Assembly: GCA_029962745.1 (NCBI GenBank)
Contig: CM057159.1
Location: 27,116,811 to 27,180,810 of the forward strand
DNA: 64,000 nt
Direction of reading: 5' to 3'
Source of the DNA: Echinometra lucunter
Taxonomy: Eukaryota; Echinodermata; Echinoidea; Camarodonta; Echinometridae
Part shown: positions 36,149 through 48,283 of the stretch, one piece after another
Numbering within the stretch: the first letter of the stretch is position 1
Layout of the letters: each line of letters starts with the position of its first letter
Program-made: the position numbers and the translations under genes
The notes under the pieces: generated by a model
What the model was told of the DNA's origin: nothing
Database searches by the model: none
Seen by the model: only the letters and a program-made list of their open reading frames with translations

Positions 36149-37804
36149 ATGTCTACACGAACGAAGTCAAAGAGACAAGGGAGAAAGAGGCAACAGGCTG
36201 CAGGTGCAGAAGAAAGGGCTCCATCTCCCATCCCACCCCCTCCAGGGCCGTCCCGGGCTGCCACCAGGTCTCCAACCCCACCTCTTGAAGCTGCTGCTGT
36301 CGATGAGGTCCCGGAAGACGTTCCTGGTCCCAGTCATGCCGGAAACACATCTACACTTTCTACTGTTGGCAAGGGGAGGGGCAGGGGCAAGAAAAACAAG
36401 GAGAAAGCAACAAACCAGCAGCAAGAGAGGAAGCCGAGGAAGAGCTTCACCCTCCCACCAGAACAAGAGGATGGTGTATTTGAGTGGCTTGAGGAAAATG
36501 AGCTACTGTGGAGAAGGGGACATAGGCAGTTCAAGGACACGAACAGGAAGAGGGCCTTATGGGAAGAAAAAGCGAGCGAGCTGGACGTGTCCTCCGAACA
36601 TCTGCAGGGCTGGTGGAGGGGAATGCATACCTGGTTTGTGAAGCTACACAAGGTCAAGTCTGGGCAGGCTGCAAAAAAGCTTACAGACAGAGAAAAATAT
36701 GTGCTGCAGAAGTGTTCCTTCTATGAGGGAGAACTGAGACACCGGTCGTCTGCACCCATGAAACCTGTAAGTAATTGCTTTTCCCCCTTAATTTATTGCC
36801 TTTGTTATCCAAAACCATGGAACTTTAATAAATTTATTCATACTTACAGCTGCCTTTTGACTTGGACCCTGGTGTTTTTCCCCATAATATATTGCCATTA
36901 TAATGCAACAAAGAGGTACTTTAATTAATTTGTTTATACTTACAGCTGTCTCGTGACGTAATCGCTGACGCTGCAGAAGCTGCTTCTGAGGCTGGATCAG
37001 AAGTTGAGAGTTTCCTCAATGTCGAAGCCGACCGAGAAGAGGAGCAGGAGTCTGAAGATCTGCTCTCCAACATAGAGAAGACCGCTGGCCAGGCTTTAAA
37101 GGGTACAGTCTACAGCAAAGCTGGCACCAGCCGTTCGACGAAGAGAAGGCGTCAGGATGCTGAGGAAGAGGAGTGTTTTAGAGAGATCCGGGACAGCATG
37201 AAGGCCAACTCCCAGCTGCTATCCCAGCTGCGAGAAGCCATCCTCACCTAGGGAGCCCTTCATCACCTACGTGTCCGACACACTGAGAAGACTCCCCGAT
37301 TATCAGTATGACGCCGTAATGAGAAAAATTACCTCCATGCTGCAAGACCTCAATGCCACCAACTTCTCCTCGTCTGCTGATCTTCCCTTCATGCAACCTG
37401 CAATACCAATGCCGAGGCAGTTCCAGCATACACCTCCTCAGGGCCTGTACCAGCTGCACCCCCAGTACCAGCAGCCACAGCGACCTGCCTACCCCCAGTA
37501 CCAGCTAACACAGCAGCTCCAGCAGCTCCAGCCACCTACCCCCACATCTGCAATCAACCCGGACCAGCCAGCACAGTCCCAGCAACCAAGTACCAGCGGT
37601 ACCACTGACCAGCCAAGACGTTCAACAGAAACTTTGTCACAAGTGTTGCAGTTGTCACATGACGTCTTGGATGGTTCTTGCGATAGCTCCCTGAACCTGT
37701 CAGTCAGTGGATTGGGGGATGGCAGTTTGCCGTCCATGAAGTCCCTCGACACACCTCCTGCTCCACTGCCTTCGACTTCTGCAACTCCACAGACCTCTCA
37801 GTAG
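36149..37804 (+). CDS. Harbinger MADF/BESS-like DNA-binding protein, 2 exons
   Basis: The partner protein of the transposase, thought in this family to bring it to the nucleus and to the ends. Exon 1 (36149-36766, 206 codons) starts MSTRTKSKRQGRKRQQ, has a Pro-rich and basic stretch, then a MADF-like trihelix: FEWLEENELLW, FKDTNRKRALWEEKASEL, LQGWWRGMHTWFVKL. The donor is GTAAGT at 36767 and the acceptor TTACAG ends at 36945. Exon 2 is acidic, with a KRRRQ nuclear-localisation-like run, and hits TAG at 37249. One base further on, the frame from 37253 continues with FITYVSDTLRRLPDYQYDAV, a BESS-like motif, then a Gln/Pro-rich tail to 37804. A single extra base is the simplest cause, either mutation or sequence error. 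Confidence 0.82.
36767..36945 (+). other. Intron of MADF-like gene with duplicated acceptor
   Basis: 179-bp intron. The segment ending in CTTACAGCTG occurs twice (AG at about 36850 and at 36945). Only the second keeps the frame; use of the first would read into a stop. Confidence 0.65.
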
Positions 37805-37819
37805 ATTTATGGACTACAT

Positions 37820-38600
37820 TGTGCCATGGACAGTTCAATCGTTTAATTGATGTTTTCAGTTTTAACCTTATAATGTCACTTATGAACAAAATAAAAGAAA
37901 GTGCTTGTTTAACTTTGACTTTTCTTTTGTGCCAAGGACAATCTACTTGTTTATTTAATGTTTTCTGTATTATCTCATAATGTCACATAGTATTACCTTA
38001 TAACGTCACCATGAACAGATTTTTTAAAAAGCGTTTCACCTTGATTTTTGTTTTGTGACATGGACAGTTCACTTGTTTATTTGATGTTTTCAATATTACT
38101 TTATAATGTTACACATTACCTTATTATGTCACTTATGAACAAAATAAAAGAAAGTGCTTGCTTAACTTTGACTTTTCTTTTGTACCAAGGACAATCTACT
38201 TGTTTATTTAATGTTTTCTGTATTAACTCATAAATGTCACACAGTATTACCTTATAACGTCACCATGAACAGAATTTTAAAAAGCGTTTCACCTTGATTT
38301 TTGTTGTTTGACATGGACAATTTACTTGTTTATTTGCTGTTTACAGTATTACCTTATAATTTCACTCAGTATTACCTTATATATAAAATGTCAATTATGA
38401 ACAAAATAAAAGAAAATGTTTGCTTAACTTTGATTTCTGTTTTGTGCCACGCGCAGTTCACTTGTTTATTTGATGTTTTCAGAATTACATTATAATGTCG
38501 CTTATGAACAAAATCAAAGAATGTGTTGGTTTAATTTTGATTTCTTTTTAGTGCCATTGACAGTTCACTTGTTTATTTGAGTTCTCAGTATCATACAGAA
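37820..38600 (+). repeat. Tandem array, about 107-139-bp units x7
   Basis: Downstream of the MADF-like gene, units starting near 37826, 37935, 38058, 38185, 38311, 38450 and 38555 share ACTTGTTTATTTGATGTTTT and ATAATGTCAC. Alternate units resemble each other more (GGACAATCTACTTG vs GGACAGTTCACTTG), a dimeric higher-order period of about 250 bp. AATAAA sites occur within, so it may also serve as the 3' UTR. Confidence 0.8.
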
Positions 38601-38935
38601 GGGGAGGGTGAGGTAAGCTGAACCATCGGATAAGTTAAGCCACCCCTCCAAACTACAAAAAATATAGCCAGAAGGGAAATGTTACTGTCTTCTAGTATTT
38701 GACCACACCTAAATATACTTTAAAACCATTTAAAACCAAAATGCAATTTTTATTGATTTTTATTTTTTAAAAAGTTCATTTTTTCTTAAGCATAGAAATA
38801 AATGGAATAGATGGATGTTATTGAGGCAGTTAAAATGTGGGCATAAAACATAATTTCAGTCACTTGCCCCACCATGTGATTAACAGTATTGTATTATGGT
38901 TGGGATGAATGTATGCTGTGCATGCCTATGCGTGT

Positions 38936-38978
<43 letters not shown>

Positions 38979-39103
38979 AGTGTGTGTGTGTGAGTGTTGA
39001 CGCAAGCAATATTGTTATCTTGTAATCTGTGTTATATTTTGGTATCATTTGATCAATAATAATTACTGCAGTTAGAGTTTCTTCATAGTCCTACAATGAG
39101 CCT

Positions 39104-39134
<31 letters not shown>

Positions 39135-39950
39135 TTTATCTCGTAAATAGCCTGATCACTACCTCGGCAAACTCTGTGACGTCACACAGACATTTATGTA
39201 AATTGAAATTAACGTCATAAAAGTACTTTCTCAAGTTCAGATATATTTTATTCTCATTCTGTATAACCGCACATCACTGGCCCTAGCAACATTCACAAAA
39301 GCGTTGGCTATAGCACTGAACATTAATTGATCAACATATTGTACGTCATGGTGGCTCATCTACAGGTGATGCCGGCTCAACTTACCACGGAGCACAGTTA
39401 AATTGAGCCACTTCACAACATTTTTTTAATCATCAGTGCTCCCCAACCATATATGCTAGAAGTGTGTTGAGGCCTTTTCATAGAAGGCTATTCTAGATAT
39501 TTTTAAACAACACATGTGATATGACTGTTCACTAAAACAGAAAGTGTTTGTTAAACTTTTTCATTAATCTATTTATTATTCATTTATTTATTTATTTTTA
39601 GAAACAAATTGCATAAATTACGATACCTGTATACACAAAAATTATTGGAATTATTAGAAAAAAGAATCAACACTGAATTACAATATTTTCACCTGAAAGA
39701 ACAAAAAAGTTAACATGGTAATAATACTAACAAAAGTTGAAACAAGTTATATGGTGATTTTTGTGTCTTTTTTTGTGACTTCCTAATTAGACGATTAATG
39801 ACGGACAATAAATTTTGAACTTGACATAAAAGTGACGCAAACTTCAAGATTCATCATACACTCATTATCATCCAACATTACATCTTGCCCAATTAAGTCA
39901 TCAAGAAGGTGATGAAATGAAAAAGTGTTTCTTCAGGTTTCGAAAGTCTG
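38601..39950. other. Harbinger interior, non-coding
   Basis: Holds a (TG)n microsatellite (38937-38996), a C homopolymer (about 39103-39131) and two related stretches, TAAGCTGAACC at 38614 and GGCTCAACTTACC at 39374, that could be ends of a nested element. No gene seen. Confidence 0.5.
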
Positions 39951-39953
39951 TCT

Positions 39954-41244
39954 TTACACTAAGTCTATCATTCTGTCTTGCCAGGCTACGGAACCAGCAG
40001 GTGAATTACACCAATGCTTGATGAGGTTACGCTGCATCTTGCCTTCTTTTGAAGCTCTGTTGGGTGCTTGGACTTCCATAGTGTCGGTAAGGTTTTGGCC
40101 CCTTCGCCATTCTCCAGGCTGCATTTGTCCATTGTGTAGCTGACGGTCCAAAAGTCTGTTCTGCAGGACTGGGTAGCGGGTGCGCATCAGGTTGTGGAGC
40201 AGAACACAAGCTTTCACTATGAGCCTGACTGTTTCAGCATGGTGTTGCATGGTGGTGAGCAGTACCTGAAATCTGTTTACCATGATACCGAAGGTATTCT
40301 CTACAACCCTTCTGGCCCTTGACAATCTGTAATTGTAGATGCGCTCTTCCCTGGTCAGGTTCTTCGCGCTGTATGGCTTCATTAGGTATGTTCTTAGGGA
40401 GAAAGCGTCGTCGCCCACAATGAAGTAAGGAACATCTTGTGTGTCATTGGGTAGGGAATCTGGACGCGGCCAACCCATGATGTCGTCGTTTTCTAGACCT
40501 TTCTTCAGATCACTGTGGTTATAGATTTGGGCATCTGATGCAGAGCCATTTCCTGAAACGTCAGCCCAGAGGAACTTATATTCGGAATTGACCATGGCAA
40601 ACAGTATGATGCTAAAGAAGCCCTTGTAGTTGTAGTATTCCGACCCTGAGTTGGGGGGAGCTTTGCATGCCACATGTTTGCCATCGATGGCACCTATGGT
40701 GTGAGGAAAGTTCCACTTTTGCAGCCATTCATCAGCAATTCGCCGCCATTCTTCTTCGGTGGTAGGGCAAGTCATCTGCTCATCGAGGTACTCCTCCAAT
40801 ATGGCCTGACATACTTCTCTGACAACTTTGCTGATGGTGTTGTGGGGCACCCTCCAGGCATACTGCATGTCCCTGTATTTTGTACCAGAGGCAAGGTGGC
40901 GCAGGGTTATTGCCACCTTGAGACCAGGCTCCAAGTTAGGTCTGAAGTTGGTCCGTTTCTTGGTCATTCTGGGAGTGAGCCGGTTCACCAATTCGTCAAA
41001 CATGGCTGGGGGCATTCTCATGAAGTTGTGAAAGGCACGTGGATCTTCATTACGCAGCTCGACCATCAGCTTATTGTACATGCCCATGCAGGTCCAGTCT
41101 TCTACCAATCCATGCTCTCACCCAAATAGCTCTTTGATTTCTTCTTCGCCTTCTTTTCCGCCTCTGGAGCAATTGCTGGACTTGGAAAAGTTGATTGTTA
41201 TGTTGTTGGATGGCAGCAACTATCACACGTCTTTGGGGATCCAT
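39954..41244 (-). CDS. Harbinger DDE transposase (HARBI1-like), 1 frameshift
   Basis: Cut-and-paste transposase (DDE_Tnp_4 family). The main frame runs from about 41108 to the stop at 39954 and shows IGAIDGKHV (first Asp), WADVSGNGSASDAQIYN (second Asp), FIVGDDAF, and RRVVENTFGIMVNRF (Glu), plus a helix-turn-helix-like YRDMQYAWRVPHNTISKVV. The N-terminus lies one frame away: ATG at 41244 gives MDPQRRVIVAAIQQH, a basic RRKRRRRR run and AIWVRAWIGRR, the typical WVRPW block of Harbinger transposases, joining the main frame at about 41105 after a one-base shift. All catalytic residues are present. Confidence 0.9.
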
Positions 41245-41819
41245 AACTTCATCTGTACTTCTCCACAGCTGCACTGGCAATGACTCGCAAATGTCGATTT
41301 CTGCCACATTTATAGTGATGTGGGATTACGTGAAGTGTATGTTATGCACTCGCATATTGTTCGCAAATCAGATACAAAACAGACGTAATGCAAACGCACT
41401 ATTTGTGGCAAGTCTGTTTGCATTCGCTACAAGTTATTTTAGTTCGGGATGTAGACGTGATAGGCACGCTGTATATCCGTTTTACACACTGTCCCACTCC
41501 ACCGCCCAGCCGCAATACCCCGTCAGTTGCGGATAAGAGCGGATATTCAGCGGATAGATTAGTATGTATTGCGTATGTATTGCGTATGTATTGCGTATGT
41601 ATGGCGGATGCTCATCCGCAGCCAAAATTTTGGGCTGCTCAAAAATGCTGGGAACGGAAAAACGTGCCTTTGCGGATAATTGCGGACGTATGCGGATGTC
41701 GACCGACTCATACAAGCATGTTTCACGTATATTGCGGATGTTTAACGAATATAAACCAATTTTGTGCGCAATTCATACGCAACTCTTCCTAAACGCCAGT
41801 GGGACCGGGCCTTAAGGCC

Positions 41820-42319
41820 NNNNNNNNNNNNNNNNNNNNNNNNNNNNNNNNNNNNNNNNNNNNNNNNNNNNNNNNNNNNNNNNNNNNNNNNNNNNNNNNN
41901 NNNNNNNNNNNNNNNNNNNNNNNNNNNNNNNNNNNNNNNNNNNNNNNNNNNNNNNNNNNNNNNNNNNNNNNNNNNNNNNNNNNNNNNNNNNNNNNNNNNN
42001 NNNNNNNNNNNNNNNNNNNNNNNNNNNNNNNNNNNNNNNNNNNNNNNNNNNNNNNNNNNNNNNNNNNNNNNNNNNNNNNNNNNNNNNNNNNNNNNNNNNN
42101 NNNNNNNNNNNNNNNNNNNNNNNNNNNNNNNNNNNNNNNNNNNNNNNNNNNNNNNNNNNNNNNNNNNNNNNNNNNNNNNNNNNNNNNNNNNNNNNNNNNN
42201 NNNNNNNNNNNNNNNNNNNNNNNNNNNNNNNNNNNNNNNNNNNNNNNNNNNNNNNNNNNNNNNNNNNNNNNNNNNNNNNNNNNNNNNNNNNNNNNNNNNN
42301 NNNNNNNNNNNNNNNNNNN
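41820..42319. other. Assembly gap, 500 N
   Basis: A 500-N placeholder just after the Harbinger right end. It hides the start of copy C (equivalent to about 7160-9147 of A). Confidence 0.99.
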
Positions 42320-42651
42320 GGGGGTCATGGCCTCCTTGTGTCCATCCCTCCCCCCCCCCCCCCCTAGCTACGCCTATGTCCTCATTCAAGCGCTGACGGA
42401 ATATTGGAATTTAGTTGATTTGTGTGTTAGCAATATACCGTTGTTCTTTTTTTTGTTTTTGTTTTTTGCTCGCCAATCAACGGGGGGGATGGCCCCCCTT
42501 GTGCCCCCAACTCTTAGCTACTCCAGTGTGTTAGCTACCTCTCCAACCCCTGATATTCTGACGAGTACCCTCGATCATGACAAAAGTCTGCGTGACCATT
42601 ACTCAACTACATATTATCAGACAGGAACCGATTGGGGGCGGGTGAACTTAC

Positions 42652-42980
42652 CTGAGTTAACATCGATTCGTAGAATGCCACCATACTCAAGACGATCGTA
42701 GAGATATCCGATCACAAAATCGTAGTCATCAACGTAGTACAAAGAATGGACCGCAGTGATGAAGTTAAACGTACTGCTGTCTGCGATCTCGCTTTCGATA
42801 TACTCTTCGATGGTCTGTTGTTTGATGAATCGAACTCAATACCTCGAACAGCATCGCATGTCGTTTGTTTGATGAGTTGTCGATATTTATCCACCTGAGA
42901 TGAGGCTGGTTCAAGCACGGTATTGTGAACCCTGGGGAATCGGGACACCCATCTTCAGTGCCATTCTCAGGTCAGTTCAC
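42652..42980 (-). pseudogene. HNMT-like exon 2 (copy C, frameshifted)
   Basis: Splice borders conserved; length 329. It has a 2-base gain near 42826, one extra C near 42949 and one A lost near 42974 relative to copy A, so the frame is broken. Confidence 0.7.
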
Positions 42981-43097
42981 CTGCATAGGATTGATATCAT
43001 ATTTCTTCTTATGTCAAATTTACAGTGAATAAGTCTATGAACTTTTGATCTTTTCTTTTTCTTCTTCTTCTTCCAAATTTTACCTCACATACTAAGT

Positions 43098-44053
43098 CCC
43101 TGATAGCAGACGGATGTCTTTAAGACGTCAAGAACTGGTCAGAAATTGGTCCACACCGTCATATGTCGTATACACGACTATTTACAACACCTTATGACGT
43201 CTTTATATAACCAAAATTTCTCAAATTTGTTTGAACATAAGATGACATGTATTTTACGTCAAATGTTTACCACTTTTTAACGTTTTTTTTTAAAGACCAG
43301 AATAAGACGTATTTTTACGTCAATTATTCCCACTTTATAACAGCTTTTTTCAAGACCATAATATGACGTGTTTACGTCAGTTTTACGTCGTGATATGATT
43401 GTAATAGTTGATCATGACTCATGAATATTATGAATGACCAGAAAAATGACTAAACTTCGGGAAAAAAGGAAGATAACATTTGAATTTTAACATTTTATTC
43501 AATGATTGCACTGCGGATTTAATGAACAATGTACTTCCATGTTGAACACCATTCAGTTAATGTCATGGGCCAGGGGTATTTCAGAATGTATCAAGAAATG
43601 TAATTTCTAACTGTTTTTTTTTCAAGTACTACACTACAGTCCATCTAAAGTAATGTCGATACAAAGCATCATAGTTAAGTATAGGATTGTAGGATGTTCG
43701 GATATAGGGCTAGTATAGGACGATCTATAGGCTAGAACATTAAGCAAAGAGGAAAACGTTCATAACGTTGAATACATTTCTAAATATTTTATAAACCAGC
43801 TTTGAAGCTTTGACGTCTTTATGATGTGATTTTTACCAGTCTGTGAGCTTCCTTTGGGTCGTAAGACGTCATAAGGACAGTTTTTTCCGACCAATATAAT
43901 GTAAAATTGACGTAAAAATATGACGTCTTAGTTACGTCGTGTGCTGGTGCAAAGTATCGTCTTAAAGACGATGTATAATACGTAAATAAGATGTATGACA
44001 CGACTTTAAAAAGACGTAAATATGATGTTATTCTTACCAGTCTTGCTATCGGG
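43098..44053. mobile_element. ACGTC-rich TIR element (copy C)
   Basis: Counterpart of 9925-10883. The right end has lost two bases (TCTTGCTATCGGG). Confidence 0.65.
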
Positions 44054-44510
44054 TTGTAGCTTTAAACCAAGCAATATGCAAGAGATATATGCAAGATGTT
44101 GTACGGGTAATACATTATGATGCTTATAATACATGTATATACATGTTTATGAAGAGTTTGCTTGCAAAAGGCCATATATCCACTTCACTAATTTGGAGTG
44201 AATCAAGTTTTTTTTCATTGCGCACATTTTCATTGCTCATTCACCAAGTTCTTTCTTGCTATATTGAAGAGTCATCATCGAGGGTAACGAAAATAACAAT
44301 TAGAAAAATCCTGCAGAAGTCCTGGATTTCATATGATTGTGTATGTATTAAAAGGGAATCGATTTAATTCTGTAAGATAAGAGGGATACAGGGCATTTTG
44401 CAAGAAAAAACATTGAATATTTAATATAGCTTCATATCAGCTTCATATTAAAAAAATTAAGAAGCCCAATCACTTCCACTCTTATACTGCCCTATTCGGC
44501 AAGCATGGGT

Positions 44511-46152
44511 GTCGATTTGTGTTCGCGGTTGGGGGGGGGGGGGGGTGCCCAATGTGGAATATCCTCGGCCGCGGAGCAAAGAGACCGAGCGGGGGAAAGG
44601 GTGAGTAGGTTCAAACGTGAAGGATAGACTAAATAAGGGGGTGTATAGGATCTGTTTTTTTTTTTTTTTTTTTTTTTTTTGCTGCCCGTATCTCTGCACT
44701 ATTATTCTAATCTACCGCTCCTCCAATTAACCGCACGAAAAAATTATTGTTTTCAAACAAATATCGCAGAGGCACATCCTTAGTACTTGCATGAAAACTT
44801 TAGGGGACTTGAACTTTTACTTACGGTATGAACCATCCCGTTAACCATCCCGTTTTTATTTTGCGAGCGAGCGAAGCGAGCGAGCCGAAAATTCAACCTT
44901 CAAGCTATAAAAGAAATGTTATTTGTCCTCAAAGTAGGCCTACACTCAAGCAATATAAGATGTTTGACTAATTCAGCACCTCGCAGACTCAATTGTTTAC
45001 TGCCATAAACCACCATATTGCAAATATTACAAGCAAGGGAGGCGAGACAGGGGAAACAACTCTTTTTGTGATGAAGTGTTTTGTTGTTATTAAGGGCTAT
45101 AAAATATTGTCATCACATATTCGAGTGAGTGCAGCGAGAAAGGAATTCTTTGATATAGCCTCAAAGATATCTAAAAAGTTTTTGATCACCTAACTGCGAG
45201 ATATGATGCTTTTCGGCACGTCGCTTACCATCTAGCATCTGGAACCATTTTGTTATATCAGCGAGCGAAGCTAGCTACCGACAAAAACTCCATTTCTTTC
45301 TAGTAAAACGTAGAATTTCCACACCAAAATAAATTAGAAGAATTTAATGATGTACTATTTCCATGTGTTCGAAAAAAGCTTTACATCCCGCTGTAAAAAT
45401 ATTATAATATTTGGACACATTGCTGAGGGAATAAGAGCGCTTGCCTCCCGATCTTAAATATTATTGTTTCTTTAAGCGAGCGGAGCAAGCGAGCGAGAAA
45501 GGGCTATTTTTAAAATACTGAGAACACGTTCTAGTGTACTTTTACGCCAACTTTATGATTTTATGAACGTATTTTTATCAGTAGCCCTCCTTTCTCATAA
45601 TTATTTGGTAAGATAGGAACAGGCTACTGGTTAAAGGCCATTTTCTCATGAAAATTCTTCTGTTACGGGTCTTCTTCCGTTCGACTCCTTGCAATTATAT
45701 TACTAACAGTATTACATTGAATAGAAAGACAATATGAAAACCATTTCCTTTCATGATAAAATATTCACTGTGCTTTGGCTAAGATAACAAAAGAATTAAA
45801 TGTGAGTATCATTATAGCATACTATAGAAAGACAAGACGCAAAACCGATTTGCTTTCATAAAGATAGAATTATAACCTCATTGGTAGCGAGCGAGCGAAG
45901 CGAGCGAGCGCTGAAAGCCTTTTCCTTTTCCTTTCCCCCTTAAAAATTGTTTATGTACTCTTTATTCTCTTTGTCTTTGTCTTTGCTTTTGTTTGTTTTT
46001 CGGGAATTACAGAAGGCTATGATATTTTTTATTTTGTTCATGGTGAATTATGGGGGGGGGGGGGGGGGGGGAATGATTGCACAGGCCATCCCCTGACCAA
46101 AATATGGGAGATATATCCCCCTATCCCCCCCCCCCCCCGGATCGACACCCAT
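44511..46152. mobile_element. GCGA-island TIR element (copy C)
   Basis: Counterpart of 11331-12969, both inverted repeats present. GCGA islands at about 44862, 45260, 45475 and 45886. Confidence 0.6.
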
Positions 46153-46356
46153 GACGGCAAGACTGCTCAAATGGTTACCTTCCACCAGTGGAAAGCCTGC
46201 CACTCAAAGCCGCAACAGCATCAATTCTACGTAGTGATTTCATTTTAGAGCGTCGGTAGCCTTTCATGACTTGATGCGGTCATTTGCATATTCCGAAGAC
46301 CTCATAGCATTTATCATCCTGTCCATATTAATTACCATAAATAGCAACAATATCTA

Positions 46357-46609
46357 CTACATTCTAATAACAATCTAGTCTGATTTGACTAGATTACCGG
46401 ATCAGCCGGGCACTAGCTATATTGCTAGTCAAAATGACCAGAATCCTAGTCATTTTTACCAGAATCCGAGTCAATTTTTGACTAGAAAACTGTTGATTCT
46501 ACGTTATAAAATTGATTGGAATTCTGGTCATTTCCACTAGCAATAGTACAAGTGCCCGGCTGATTCGGTAATTATAGTCAAATCTGACTAGATTGTTTTT
46601 AGTGTGTAG
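46357..46609. mobile_element. Fold-back MITE (copy C)
   Basis: Counterpart of 13177-13428. Confidence 0.7.
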
Positions 46610-46959
46610 GGCGTTGGGGCATCTTTCAAAATTGGATGGGGGCACCAAAAAGAAAAAAAAAATCGCCAGCTTTTTTTTTTTTTTTACATTGCTTTAATAC
46701 GTATCATACTCTACAGCGAGCTTGTGGTATGAAAGAGTTGTTTTGAAACGGCATTTCTGAGAATGGAAAAGTGACATTACATCTTATAGTGAAAAGTGGG
46801 CATTTATCAGAATTTATTGTAGTCATTATTGGATGTTATCGAAATATGCATTGACTATCACGCATGGATTAGAAACCAACTGAATCTAATCCTCATAGTG
46901 TGTTTTAGACGGAATTTTTCGACGACATTGAAACCTACAAAACGGAAATTTTCACTAAC

Positions 46960-47176
46960 CAGATCCAGCCCCTACGCCCATCATCTTCAATTCTCCTGCA
47001 TTGTTATCAAGTGAAGCAGAAGGGATTTCATTGACCACAATGTCTGGGAACTCGTCATCAATCCAATTTTCTAATAATTGGAAGAAGTTTGAACGTTTTA
47101 GGAAGGCCTCATAGGACTTAGTGTAGTAGGATGGATCGTGGAACAAACTGCAAAACTTCTCTTGATGAGGATCCAT
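46960..47176 (-). CDS. HNMT-like first exon (copy C, intact)
   Basis: 217 nt, same 72 residues as copy A with the donor GTTAGT. The only visible difference from copy A nearby is upstream (IEEVL for IEKVL before the ATG). Confidence 0.75.
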
Positions 47177-47790
47177 TATAGCAATAACCGTTAGCACTTC
47201 CTCAATTAAGAAACTCACTTGCAGGCTAAAGAAGGTGTACACATTTTTCACTGTCAACAGTGACCTTATTAAAGTTATGTGAAAATCTATATTGAAGTGT
47301 TCATCTAATAAGCACAGACATTCACTGAATTAGTGTGACATGTAATAGTGGGTTTGACAATTTGCAAACCTGAAAAGTTCTTTCCGTTGAAGTTTTTTTT
47401 CATTGATTCATGTTCCAAGGTGTTTTATGAACATTTTTCAGCTTGGTTGCCCAAACAGCAGCTTTGAGCAATTTGTTTAATTTGCATAAATTTATATGAA
47501 TACAGGATATGCCAAGCATGACAACTTGGTACAGAATTTGTGACCTGAACTCCGTACTAATTGTGCATGTGCGGTGTTACGGAACATTAATAGCTTTGTC
47601 AATCTCGAGAATTCACCCTGTGATCATGGCAATGAAACGAAACGGGGTACACTGATGTGTATACTTCCATTCATTAGGAGCAGGTCTATCCGGCGCAAAA
47701 AAATACACTCACAGCTGTTCACAGATAAGCAAGTTGATAATAGTACAAAGCGTGATTTCTAATATTGTAAGGAAAAAAATAACGCTGAAA

Positions 47791-48040
47791 CAGGGGCGGC
47801 GCCGGCGTATTTTGATAGGGGGAGGGGGCAAAATGACCCATAGGTGAATTTATTGACGTTTTAAATGAACAGACATGGGTATTATAAAGTTGCAAGCCCC
47901 CGGCCTCTCTTTTCCCTCCGTCTTCTTTCTTCTTCCCCTCCTTTTTCGTCTTGTCTCCTCTTTCCCCCCCCCCTTTTTTATCACTTGAAAAATCATAGGG
48001 GCATTCGCCCCCTGCCCCGCCCCCTGTAGCGCCGCCCCTG
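47791..48040. mobile_element. hAT MITE, CAGGGGCGGCGC ends (copy C)
   Basis: Counterpart of 14595-14836 with flanks CGCTGAAA and CACTGAAA. Confidence 0.75.
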
Positions 48041-48283
48041 CACTGAAATGATTTCCATGTCCCTCAAACCCCAGTTGGATGTGCATCCATATCTGATTGT
48101 GTGTATTAAAATTAAGGTCGCTTTCGTTTTATTACAGGTTGCATTCACGAGATGGGCAACACTATTAGAGTTCCGTATCAGCGCACATACACAATTCAGT
48201 TTGAACATTCTGTGTAAGTTGTCTTTGCGTTGTACAACCTGTATGCATACAGATTTATGCAAATTATGCAAATTTACGCTAAG

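Larger units (their letters stand above)
35671..41811. mobile_element. PIF/Harbinger transposon, near full length
   Basis: 6141 bp bounded by perfect 16-bp inverted repeats GGCCCGGTCCCACTGG / CCAGTGGGACCGGGCC, with TTAA on both sides. The family usually makes a 3-bp TAA/TTA duplication, and the AA/TT edges leave the exact cut ambiguous. Subterminal regions are rich in GTATTGCG/GCGGATG repeats, with a 12-bp-period run at about 41563-41602, likely transposase-binding sites. It carries the usual two genes, a SANT/MADF-type DNA-binding protein on the plus strand and a DDE transposase on the minus strand. It interrupts a MITE that is uninterrupted at this point at 18600, 31720, 51860 and 55770. 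Confidence 0.92.

Noticed and set aside
35898..36641. 247-aa frame overlapping the MADF-like gene
   Set aside because: An alternate frame of the true exon; composition is unnatural and it lacks the MADF pattern.
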